Position numbers and translations under genes: made by a program. DNA of 64,000 nt from Copromyces sp. CBS 386.78. Taxonomy: Eukaryota; Ascomycota; Sordariomycetes; Sordariales; Sordariaceae. Under the pieces are notes generated by a model. The model worked only from the letters and a program-made list of their open reading frames with translations, was not told the DNA's origin and did not search any database. Below, in pieces: positions 1 through 9,362 of this stretch (position 1 is its first letter; the number at the start of each line of letters is the position of its first letter). Location of the stretch: NCBI GenBank assembly GCA_030685235.1, contig MU839248.1, positions 1 through 64,000 of the forward strand, in the 5' to 3' direction.

Positions 1-95
1 GTAGGTAGGTAGGTAGGTAGGTAGGTAGGTAGGTAGGTAGGTAGGTAGGTAGGTAGGTAGGTAGGTAGGTAGGTAGGTAGGTAGGTAGGTAGGTA
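1..95. repeat. (GTAG)n microsatellite
   Basis: An uninterrupted tetranucleotide array opens the window and may extend beyond it. About 115 bp further on, at 209-239, the complementary CCTA array runs in the opposite sense, so the two could pair as an imperfect inverted repeat. A (GT)n tract lies between them at about 131-156. Such GGTA/CCTA arrays recur across this window. Confidence 0.97.
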
Positions 96-130
96 AGTAC
101 TAAGTAAAGATAAAAAATAGTAACCGTGCC

Positions 131-156
131 GTGTGTGTGTGTGTGTGTGTGTGTGT
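131..156. repeat. (GT)n microsatellite
   Basis: A clean dinucleotide GT run, placed between the GTAG array at the left edge and the CCTA array at 209-239. Confidence 0.95.
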
Positions 157-208
157 TGGAAATAGTATTCTAGAGGTACCGTACCTTCTCAACTAGCCTT
201 ATTAATAG

Positions 209-239
209 GTACCTACCTACCTACCTACCTACCTACCTA
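209..239. repeat. (ACCT)n microsatellite, inverse of the left-edge array
   Basis: About seven CCTA units, reverse-complementary to the GTAG array at 1-95. No gene overlaps it. The rest of 1-814 shows no supported gene: an ATG-initiated frame at 375-668 has no recognisable domain and no coding-like codon bias. Confidence 0.95.
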
Positions 240-814
240 TATTACCTAACTTAGGTACAATACAACTTGCGCATATTACACAAGTCGGAAGTTACATGTG
301 TGGTATGGAAGTGCAGCAGCAAGTTAGATTAGGTACCTACGTAGGTAGGGTACTTCACACGGAATCCATACATAATGGGTTCCGTTTTACTTGTATCTAC
401 CGTATCTATGAGACCAAACGACGGGACGGGAGAAACTGTACAGGTCTGGCGGTCACGCTTGATTAAGTCCAAAGGTCGGTACCGATGTAAGTCGGGTCTT
501 GGGTGTTATCATGAGTTGATGATACCTTACCTTACCGTAGCTGCGACGTTATATAGATCTTTTGGTTCTTCGAGGAAGCAGGACGGGATGTACGAGCATT
601 CATCACATCACGTTGAACAGAAAATAGTAAAGAGAGCTGTAGAGCCAAGTTGTTCTTCTACTTGGTGATCCCTACCACGTAGCTACCTATTATCTGCTAT
701 AAGGACCAAATATGCCACAAGGTCCACACCAGCATCTATAGAGGTGGAGGTAGCGAAGTCTGGTGCAATAATCTAGACACCAAACTTCCAAGTTCCTGCT
801 CTAGGCAAATACTC

Positions 815-3800
815 TTATACATCTGTCCTTTCACCTCTCGTCACCCTCCTCCTCTTGCTCGGATTACTACTACTCCCATCAGCAGTCTCAGCCTCAGTAG
901 CCGTCCCTTCTTCGCCATCCGCTTCCTCATCTACCTTGTTCCCATCCCCTTTCGCCGCCGCCGCCTCCTCCTCCTCCTCCTCCTCCTCCTCCTCCTTATC
1001 ACCAATCATCGATACATCACCACCATCCTTATCTTTCTCCTGATCCTTAGAGGTAGAGGTATCCTTTTCCTTCTGCGCCTCTTCGGCCTTCTCAACACCC
1101 TTACTCGCCGACCTAGAATGATGTTGACTTGCATTCCCACTCCCACTCCCCGAAGCCATCTGCAGCGTCCCATCCTCCATCATCGTCTTGATCCTCCCGT
1201 CCTCGGCAACCCTCAAGTCCGCCAACAGCGAATCGGCCTCGGAGAACATTGCCCTCGCGTCTTTGATCACGCCGAACTCGTCAACCTTGTAACCCAGCAC
1301 ATCACCTGGATGGCCGTGGCCGTGACCACCTGCCTGGTTGTTGTCAACCGTCCTTTCCTCTCGTTCCGCTAGGAAGGAACTGCCAGGCCCGTGCCAGCGA
1401 TCGGGATTGTACATGATGGCATTGCTGAACATGTGCGCCAGCTCACGATCCAGCTGGGCCGTGTTGATGATACCCTTGGGCGGGACGAGCTCTTCCATTT
1501 GTGAGAGCCAGACCAACATATGGCCCGGGTCTCCACCTGGTAGAGCGGCGGCGGCTTGGGTAGCGGAGCGGTTGCCGTGGGCGATGGCGGCTCGGATGGA
1601 TTTCAGGTCTTGAGGCTGCAGTATCACCTTATGATAACCGGGAGCGTCTTTTTCGCGGATGGGCGCGGCAAACATATTGGCTGACCGATGGCGGACGATT
1701 TGTTCCATAGCCGAGGCACTGACTTTGTGGAAACCGCGGCTCCAAAGGACCCTGTTGGCGTCCGGGGGTCCCGCTGACGTTGTCGCTGGCGCTTCTTGTT
1801 CGGATCTTTCGTTGGCAGGGGTTGCGTTGCCGTTGGTTGTGGGTTCGGCCGGAGTGGCGGCAGGACTGGGTGATACCTCATCCCGTTTACGCTTCGCTTG
1901 ACGAGCTACTTGACGTCTTTCGTCGGCTGTGGTATCACCCGTGTCTATCGTAGCCTGAGGCGTGCCCACCTCGTTCTTAACAGTGGTGGCTGGCTCAGGC
2001 TGTTTGGCAGACTCTTTAGCAGTTTCCCTCGCTGTGCTGGGTTGTTCAGGAGGCTCCGGTTTATCCACTGGCTTCGACACCTTCTGAGCTGCTTGCTGAC
2101 GAGCCTGTGACGCTGGAGTAGGTTGGGGACCAACGAGAGGGACGCTTCCTCTAGGCCTGGCTGCTTCATTCGTCGGCTGCCGAGCTGGAGAAGGTCTGGC
2201 TGGCTCTTGTCTGGCCGTTGGCAAAACTGCAGGCTGCTGTACGGGACTCAGCGGCTCAACCGCAGGAGGCCGAACCTCATCACCGCCAGATCGGACATCA
2301 GGTAGCTTGGGGGTAGACGAAGTAGCTGCAGACACCCACTTGGTGCCACTGCCGAGGCTCAATTTCGCGGGAGGTACCAGAGTAGTCTGAATGACCGAAG
2401 TAATAGGACTGAACCTGGGCCCGGAATGAGTTGTCACAGCAGAATGTGAGCGTGGCCTGTGTTGTTGGATCGGGGGCTGTGGTTGTTGTTGTTGTTGTTG
2501 TTGCTGCTGCTGCTGCGGTGGATGTGGTACATGCGGCGCATGGGTGACCGGCGGCTGGGGAGCATGGGTGATCGGGGGAAGCCGCGGGGATTGAGCTTGA
2601 GTAACCTGCGGCAGGGGAGCCTGCTGTGGATGCGGTAGCTGCGGTGCCGGATGAACCTGTGGTGCCCGAGGAACATGAGGTTGAGGAGCCTGAGACACCT
2701 GGGGCACCTGAGGAACTTGGGGAGCCTGAGGCGGATGCGCCTGCGGTTGGTGTGTCTGCGGTGGGTGTTGATGTGATACTGGGGACGGATGAGGCGCTTG
2801 GGGTTGGTGTGCCTGTGGTGGATGAGAAACGTGTGGCAACTGAGGTGGGTATGGCGAAGGGTAAGCCCGCTGTACCTCCGACTGGATAGGTGCCAAAGTC
2901 GGCGACGGGGCCATAGATGTCGTAACCGGCTGGCTGAACGGCGGAGGAGCCTGTAGCGCCTGGGGTTGGTGTTGAGGCGACTGCTGCTGTTGTGGCTGCA
3001 GCGGCGGAGGCGATTGTTGCTGCTGAGGAGCAGCCAGCCCATGGGTGAGTCTCGGGGGAATCGCAGACGGCGATTGCGGTGGTGAAGAAACCGCAGCACC
3101 CTGTTGTAAGTGCTGTGGAAGATGATATGGAGGATAAGGCGAGGGATGCTGCTGGTAACTAGCCCTAGGTATTCCCGTAGCCGCATTAGGAGCCAACGGT
3201 TGCCGAACAGGACTCGGACCAGGTGAGTCGGACATGGACCTAACAGGTGCCGGCTGCAAGGGAGGAGCAAAATGTTGGCCAGTCTGAGGAGGTATTAAGA
3301 CCTGCGGCCTCATAGGCGGCGGCTGAGGTGGCCTCGATACCACTGGATGTTGCTGTACCTGCTGAGGTGGTGGATGCGAAGACAGTCTAGGCGAGTGCAG
3401 CGGCTGGGGAGATTGTGATATAGGGCTGTAATGGGGATGTTGCTGTGCAGGGCCCAAGATAGGACGATGCCCAGCTTGTGGTTGATATGGAGGCTCCCAT
3501 TTGAGTTGCCCACCCTGTGCCTGTCCAGGGATCGATGGTTGTGGTGGGGGAACAGTAGTTGCCGGGTGATGAGCAGCCGGAAGAACCGGAGACTGTCTCG
3601 AAGGCCCTGCGACACCGTCTAGTCGTTGCAGTCCTCCGGTAGGAGTGGGAGGTTTGGGAGGCTGAGGTGGTTGAGGAGGCGCCTGGGAGAAGGAAGCTGG
3701 TGGTTGAAGGACATGTGGTATCCCACCGGCAGTCATAGGCCTTGGAGAACCAGGACCAGACGTAATCGGACCCCGAGGAATGTTGTGGTGTCCCAACCGC

Positions 3801-4930
3801 GGAGAGCTAACCAGCTGTGGCTGCAATGCTGCCGTTGTAGTCGGAGGTAGAGTCGTAGGCAGCGTAGTAGGAGGCAACGGGCCGGGACTCGGCCGGACTG
3901 GTGGCAGCTGAGTCGTTGGAGACGGAACGCTCGCATGACGAACGACTTCGGGCCGTGGCGGTATATGAGCGGATACCTGGGGTGGTAGCTGCGGTGGAAT
4001 CGGTGGCTGCTGTTGCTGTATCGGTTGCTGTATCGGTATCGCTTGCGCTTGCGCTTGCGGTTGCGGTTGCGGTTGCGGTTGCGGTTGCTGGTGTTGCTGG
4101 TGTTGCTGTTGTTGTTGTTGTTGCTGTTGTTGTTGTTGCTGTTGTTGTTGCTGCTGCTGCTGCGGCGGCGGCGGCGGCGGCGGCGGAGGCGCGGGAATCG
4201 GTAGCTGGGGAGTCGAAGGGGTACGGGGAGACTGAGTTTGCGGCGGCGGCGGTAGTCGTGGTGAAGCAATCCGCGGCGAAGCAACCGGCGAAGGACCGTG
4301 AGCGGCGCCGTTGGGCAACCTAGAAATAGGCCCCGAACCCTGCTGAACCGAAACTGGACTGGGGATCGAACCCAAAGCCGGACTCGGTTTATGTGCCACT
4401 GGACCGTCCTGAGCCGCCGGTACGCCATCTGGAATCTTCGGCCTCCTCTCCTGTTCCTCGTCCCGAGCAACTGCCTGCTCTAGCACGCGCACCTCAGTCT
4501 GAACCCGGTCATAGTGTCTCTCGTACTGCTTGATCTCGTGCAGACTCTGGTTGACGTAAGCCTGCTCGAGTTTCCGGTAAAGGCTTTCGATCTTGGGCAC
4601 ATATTGATGGGCCTCCCTCAGAGTTGGTAGCGGCGGGGGCTGCAAGCGTCGCCGTTTAGAGTTCGGAGACAGCCCGCCATCGGGTTTGGGACCTGGAGTG
4701 TCGTGCTCTTGCTTCAGCTCGTCCCACAGCAGGTGGAGGAAGAGCTCCTGGAGAGGCTCGGGCCTCAGTCGCGCGGCATCGTACGAGGGAGCAGTCTTGA
4801 TGAGGCGGTTCTGCTGGAGGACGTCGGCGATGCGGTGGAAAGCCTGCTGGTCAAGACCGTGTTTGGCGATGCCGCGGAGCAGGAACAGCGATTCGAGGGG
4901 AGTGTAAGCGTCGCGGCTCGTGGCAGTCAT
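815..4930 (-). CDS. BRD8/Bdc1-like bromodomain protein (probable NuA4 subunit)
   Basis: A single exon of 1371 aa. The frame stays open upstream to 5005 but only through a GTG codon, so I start at the first ATG (4930, MTATSRDAYTPLE). Residues 1-150 form a conserved-looking block with a helix rich in hydrophobics (LESLFLLRGIAKHG) and a coiled coil. Residues ~180-1050 are Pro/Gln-rich low complexity, including a polyQ run near residues 260-305. A bromodomain-like region lies at about residues 1058-1180 and contains MFSNAIMYNPDRW, which resembles the ZA/BC-loop Asn region. It is followed by an acidic tail with a polyE run and a basic end (KRRR). The arrangement (N-terminal helical block, long linker, C-terminal bromodomain) resembles fungal Bdc1 and animal BRD8, subunits of the NuA4 histone acetyltransferase. 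The family call is an inference from layout; the start and stop are clear. Confidence 0.75.
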   Translation of the reverse strand: MTATSRDAYTPLESLFLLRGIAKHGLDQQAFHRIADVLQQNRLIKTAPSYDAARLRPEPLQELFLHLLWDELKQEHDTPGPKPDGGLSPNSKRRRLQPPPLPTLREAHQYVPKIESLYRKLEQAYVNQSLHEIKQYERHYDRVQTEVRVLEQAVARDEEQERRPKIPDGVPAAQDGPVAHKPSPALGSIPSPVSVQQGSGPISRLPNGAAHGPSPVASPRIASPRLPPPPQTQSPRTPSTPQLPIPAPPPPPPPPPQQQQQQQQQQQQQQQQQQQQHQQHQQPQPQPQPQPQAQAQAIPIQQPIQQQQPPIPPQLPPQVSAHIPPRPEVVRHASVPSPTTQLPPVRPSPGPLPPTTLPTTLPPTTTAALQPQLVSSPRLGHHNIPRGPITSGPGSPRPMTAGGIPHVLQPPASFSQAPPQPPQPPKPPTPTGGLQRLDGVAGPSRQSPVLPAAHHPATTVPPPQPSIPGQAQGGQLKWEPPYQPQAGHRPILGPAQQHPHYSPISQSPQPLHSPRLSSHPPPQQVQQHPVVSRPPQPPPMRPQVLIPPQTGQHFAPPLQPAPVRSMSDSPGPSPVRQPLAPNAATGIPRASYQQHPSPYPPYHLPQHLQQGAAVSSPPQSPSAIPPRLTHGLAAPQQQQSPPPLQPQQQQSPQHQPQALQAPPPFSQPVTTSMAPSPTLAPIQSEVQRAYPSPYPPQLPHVSHPPQAHQPQAPHPSPVSHQHPPQTHQPQAHPPQAPQVPQVPQVSQAPQPHVPRAPQVHPAPQLPHPQQAPLPQVTQAQSPRLPPITHAPQPPVTHAPHVPHPPQQQQQQQQQQQPQPPIQQHRPRSHSAVTTHSGPRFSPITSVIQTTLVPPAKLSLGSGTKWVSAATSSTPKLPDVRSGGDEVRPPAVEPLSPVQQPAVLPTARQEPARPSPARQPTNEAARPRGSVPLVGPQPTPASQARQQAAQKVSKPVDKPEPPEQPSTARETAKESAKQPEPATTVKNEVGTPQATIDTGDTTADERRQVARQAKRKRDEVSPSPAATPAEPTTNGNATPANERSEQEAPATTSAGPPDANRVLWSRGFHKVSASAMEQIVRHRSANMFAAPIREKDAPGYHKVILQPQDLKSIRAAIAHGNRSATQAAAALPGGDPGHMLVWLSQMEELVPPKGIINTAQLDRELAHMFSNAIMYNPDRWHGPGSSFLAEREERTVDNNQAGGHGHGHPGDVLGYKVDEFGVIKDARAMFSEADSLLADLRVAEDGRIKTMMEDGTLQMASGSGSGNASQHHSRSASKGVEKAEEAQKEKDTSTSKDQEKDKDGGDVSMIGDKEEEEEEEEEEAAAAKGDGNKVDEEADGEEGTATEAETADGSSSNPSKRRRVTRGERTDV

Positions 4931-5008
4931 GCCCCAGACTCCTCCACCTCGCCCGAGATCGAGGGGACTGTCACGCCGTTGCGGAAGAAGGTGTATCGGC
5001 GCCACGAT

Positions 5009-5252
5009 CTGGAGAGGGACTGGTCAGTGACTGTGTCAAGTAAAAAGTAATTGGGTGATTGTCGTGGGAGTATTGTGATGTGGGGTGTTTTGTTTTGGTG
5101 GTGATGATGCACCAAGATGCACCCCTCCAAGGGCCAACCACTATAACCAAGCCCTGGAACCAAGCCACTAAACACGGTGCAGGCTTGCAGCACCCCCCGC
5201 TCACGCGTCGCACTTTTGGGAGTCGCGTCTTCCACATCTTCACTTGACATAC
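5009..5252 (-). other. probable 5' UTR intron of the bromodomain gene
   Basis: On the minus strand a GTATGT donor at 5252-5247 is followed by a CACTGAC branch-type sequence at about 5029-5023 and a CTCCAG acceptor ending at 5009. This is a good fungal intron of 244 nt. It sits just upstream of the ATG at 4930. Joining its flanks leaves an open frame from about 5653 to a TGA at 4927-4929 that overlaps the ATG. That frame has no ATG and its codon use is CA-rich, so I read it as leader rather than gene. Confidence 0.55.
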
Positions 5253-7317
5253 CGGCAGCCTTTATCCAAAACGCCGGGCAGCGATTTCAATTCGGGTAGG
5301 TGGATGCGAATCAGGTCGCCGCATGTGGTTGTATAAAGCCCTCTTTCGATTGTGACGATGTTATTCTCGGTAACGTCTACTTGCGCGGACTTGGGTATTG
5401 ATGCCGATGATGTCGCAAATCTCAATGCAATTGATCTGCTAGGTTCAGTTATCACGTGTGATCGCTCGTCTATCGGGCGGTCGGATCGTGGCCTGTCGTA
5501 GTAAAATGTTTTTGTCGGTGAATCTTGATTTGCTAGGCGAGTGGTCGAAAATGGTTGCCGTGGTTGCGGTTGAAACTTGAAGCTTCGTTGGATTGGAGAA
5601 TAATTGCGTGTCACTGTCAGCGCTGCAACGCAATGATTGTTGCTGGGTTACGGAGCAGCTCTTACGGTCTACAGTATATGGGCTGTCCAAGGTGAATGTC
5701 AAACACTATTTTGTTCAGGCAGCCGTCTTACCACGTGATTCGGCTCCGAAGTCAGGGAACCAGGGGGTCCCGCTTCCGCATCTGCCTGGTCAGGATCTCC
5801 GCCCGGCGAGATCTCCGGGTTGTGGAGTCTTCCGCGGGAGCCCAGGAGCATCCGGAGATTCTGGGGGTGTGCTCCGGCCCAACGTTTCAGCCTTGAACAG
5901 CGCGATAAACTGTACATCAAATCATTAACTAGATCAGTACCTGCTTTGTACCACCATGCATTGTCTGGTTTCACCTTGACTGAAAACGGCCAAGAAACTT
6001 TGAGTTAACATGGGGTTTTTGTTTAATGGCGATGAACCTCACCATGTAACCGTCTAGATGAGTTCTGGTCCGATTATCTCCACCCTCGTAGCCGTCATCG
6101 TTATTTGGCTGACGTGAGTGGGTGTTTATGTGACGACCCATTTGCAATTTATAGTGTGCTTCGTTAGCTTAGTGTTCCAAAACCTCACAGACACATGGCA
6201 CATTAAAATGCCTGCATCAGTGAGGCCTTTGCTCAAATCATCAAGTTGAATGTTGGATTCGCTGAGAATCATCTTCGATTTATGCGTCGGCGAGTTTGTC
6301 ACTGGCTTCTAATTCGCTAGAGGTTATGGTGTTGGTGGGTCTGGTGGTGTCCAGAAGTTGCAGTTTACATATGTCGGTTTCGGTGCTTGCCTCTCTGCAC
6401 CACTCGCTGCATGGCACTAAGGTAGGTACAGACGATATCCAAATTTTTATAAACCTAAGGTATCTTAGGTTGAGGTTGAACTTCAAGTCCGTCTCATATG
6501 AAGCCGGGGAAGTAGTCCTTCAAACCAAGTCAACTGTCCCCGCTCCTCACAATGGATCACAATGCATCATCTGTTGGCCTGCATGGCCTGGATACCCTTG
6601 GTGTTTCATTTGTGCCCCTGCCACATGGTTTTTGTTTCTTGTTTTGTGTGTCAAGTGGTGGAAGAGTCAGGTCAACAACAGTTCATCGCCGACTGAGGTG
6701 TTCTCCGCCTGTTGTAAGGTTCAATGTTGACTCCCCCGGATGTTGCCCCCTTTCTGTATACGTACCTTTTGACGGTAGAGGTAGGTAAGGTATTTTTGGC
6801 GGAGGAGAGATGAAGTCAGTAGCGGCCCTGAGCGGGTGACCAGTCCCCACCAGGCAAACCGATGATAGGAGTCCAAGGAGTCCAAGGGGCCTGGAGGTTG
6901 TCGTGCATCCCGCGTCCCCTTCAACCACTCAGAGGAACAGAACTCCTGACCGAGTTGTTAGTGTCAGGAGATGTGCAAGAGCGAAACTTTGAATGGCAAA
7001 ATGACAGGCGCCTCTTTCCATTGTGCCTTGTGAGATGCAGCTGGCCGCTTTTGCCAGCCAGCTGGGACCCTTGCTCCCCCATAGGTACTCCGGGCATGGT
7101 ACTGCCAAGTCCCACGCTAATTACGGGCACTCCAGACGGTGATATTAACACAGGCAGGGCACATCCTATCCGTTTGCATATTGATTTGGACCATTTCCTC
7201 CATTTCTCTATTTCATTCATCCTTTGACAACTCCTCCTCGCCGTCCACCTTTTTTTTCGCCTTCTTGCTTTCTTTCTCTCGTCTGCTATCCCATATCCAC
7301 ATCTAGTACCAGAACTC
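5253..7317. other. intergenic region, no supported gene
   Basis: About 2 kb between divergent genes. It should hold the leader and promoter of the bromodomain gene on the left and the promoter of the coiled-coil gene on the right. Several open frames exist (for example 6296-6730), but none has a recognisable domain, good splice context or coding-type codon bias. 5760-5850 is GC-rich with short inverted pieces. Short GGTAGGTA/ACCTTACC motifs recur at 6420 and 6780. Confidence 0.6.
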
Positions 7318-8249
7318 ATGTCTTCCACCACCGCTACCAGAACCACCACCACTCACAACAACATGACCGACGAAGAGCTTGACCGCGACTGGAAGCCCAA
7401 TGGCCGTCGCCCGCAATCGTGCGTTTATCCCCTTTCTTATTATACGACACAGTACACTACCCGTCAACCCGTCATTGTTCCACCCACCACGCCAACGACC
7501 CGTTCGGTACCTTGCATAAATTATAATGACGCGACGACAAATACCAAGAAAGAAACACAAACACATTGTGGACTAACATCTCTTTAAAATGACAGCACTA
7601 TTGCGCGAAACTTCTCCCAGGAGCTGATGGACATCTTCCGCATCGACAAGGACATCACCGACCTCGACGACCAGGTTGACAAGCGGTCAGTCTCCGCCAA
7701 CGCCACCATTGACATCGACCTCGACGCCCGGTTCGCATACTTCTTCAACCCCCCTGCTAGCACCCATTCGCTAACCCGTCTACCTCTTTTGGTGGCAACA
7801 GAAAGCAAGAAGTTGACAAGAAGGCATCCGAACTCGAAGCCCTCGAGAGGCGTCTCCGTGAGATGGAGGAGAGACTCAAGAGCCAGTACCCAGCAGCTGT
7901 CGTCGGCACCCAGCCAAAGCCATCACAACTCCACACTCAGAACCAGCAAAACAAGAGCAGGCCAGGGTCCGCGAGACAGAGCCAGCAGGCGCCAGTTTCC
8001 GGAGCCATGCCGCCTACCCCGATAGGAAGTGAAGGTGAATTGGAATCCCCGATAGAGCCCGCTAGCCCACAAACACCAAGAGCACCCCGACCGGTTGATC
8101 AGCCATTCTTCCATGTCGCTACATTTGCTTCCTCCGGAGATGACGCAGCATCCCTCAAATCCATCCAAACCGTATCCGAAAGCTCCAGTTATGCTGACTT
8201 TGTCCTTGTGCCCCCTAATCCAGACGGCGACCGTGAGCGAGACCATTGA
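7318..8249 (+). CDS. small coiled-coil protein of unknown function (three exons)
   Basis: The exons are 7318-7418, 7596-7685 and 7802-8249, giving 212 aa. Intron 1 runs from GTGCGT to GACAG with a GACTAACA branch site at about 7571. Intron 2 runs from GTCAGT to AACAG with a GCTAAC branch site at about 7770. Splicing joins three different frames into one, ending at TGA 8247-8249. The N-terminus is Thr-rich. Residues ~15-60 contain MTDEELDRDWKPNG and a segment of alternating I/L/D residues. Residues ~65-95 are a charged heptad-like coiled coil (KKASELEALERRLREMEERL). The C-terminal half is Pro/Ser/Gln-rich and disordered, ending DGDRERDH. I do not recognise the family. The GTCAGT donor is the weakest junction, but it is needed to connect the frames and it extends the coiled coil. 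Confidence 0.7.
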
Positions 8250-9362
8250 GTACAACTATTTTGAATTTCGAAGAGATACCCCCCTATGCCTCCTCAACCT
8301 TGTCGGCAGCACTGGGGGTGGAGGAGGGTTCGGAATTGCATTACAACAACAAATGACGACATCTACTGAGATTTGCCGGCGAATAACAACAACCGGGATG
8401 GTTACACACAACAGCCCATGAAAGCGGCTGGCGAATCCATGGAACCGAATCCATGATAGACGGCGGAATACGAATACCACGACAACGCTATATCAGCATT
8501 ACTATAGTTTTAATACTTTCTTCGCCGCCGACCGGGCCAATGCCAATTGCATGGAGACGTTCACTCCTCGACTACTACTACCACGACTGCGCTTCGCTAT
8601 ATATCAGGCCTCGAGGATATTCAATTCTAGGACTGCTCTTCTTAGGACGCGACACGAGGAGGATCAAACCATCACCATGGCCCGGTTTACGGAGTTTTGG
8701 CTTTTCGACACCAAATACCAGGACGCCACAAACATTAATAATCATTCACTCGCTTGCATTTTTGCCTCTACACTACGAGGCCACACCAACGATCGTTCTC
8801 GCCGGTTTGTGTCCTGGGGCAGGACGGGTTGGATGCAGGGAGGGTTCAGGGTTGACCAAACTGCCTCAGGAAATGGCATTTGCATGGGACGGAAGGGATA
8901 GGAGACGGGAGAGAGCAGCATAAAAGATGACTGCGACGGCTCTTGGAGGGGAGGGTTCACAATGTCGTGTAACTACTTATAGAAACACGACATTTGTCTA
9001 GGATTCCGCGGTAGTTTTCAGTTGCAACACTATGTTGGATATATCGTACCAATGTCTGAACAGAGAGATTTGTAACTTGAAGGGAGCTGTTCCCGTTCCC
9101 TTGGTGTGTGTCATCATGTGCAAGGGGTCTGTGAGGGATTTCCACTGTCTTGTGCTTCTAGACGCATGTTCACGAAATGGAACAGTTACTAACAGAACTT
9201 GATAGGCATGTCACGAACATGGATGGCTGCACACAGGTCAACAACTGAAGGGGAAGCAGTCAATTCATACTACCGGCCTATTGACGCCTGGACGCCGGAA
9301 GAGAAGCTCCTATCTACTTAATGATAATGCTCAAGATCCAGATGAGCTGCTTCAGAACCAGA
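8250..9362. other. convergent intergenic region, no supported gene
   Basis: About 1.1 kb between the 3' ends of the coiled-coil gene and the aspartic protease gene. It presumably holds both 3' UTRs. The open frames at 8453-8923 and 8551-8901 overlap each other in different frames and have no recognisable content. Confidence 0.6.

Noticed and set aside
375..668. ATG-initiated frame of 97 codons
   Set aside because: No domain, no splice context, AT/GT-rich microsatellite surroundings and no codon bias.
3733..4470. Alternative frames through the Gln/Pro repeats of the bromodomain gene
   Set aside because: These are frames opened by the repetitive CAG/CAA/CCN composition. They read as poly-Asn, poly-Arg or poly-Leu and shadow the real frame.
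4931..5005. N-terminal extension of the bromodomain protein
   Set aside because: It starts at GTG; the conserved-looking N-terminus begins at ATG 4930, and the extension lies in the leader next to an intron acceptor.
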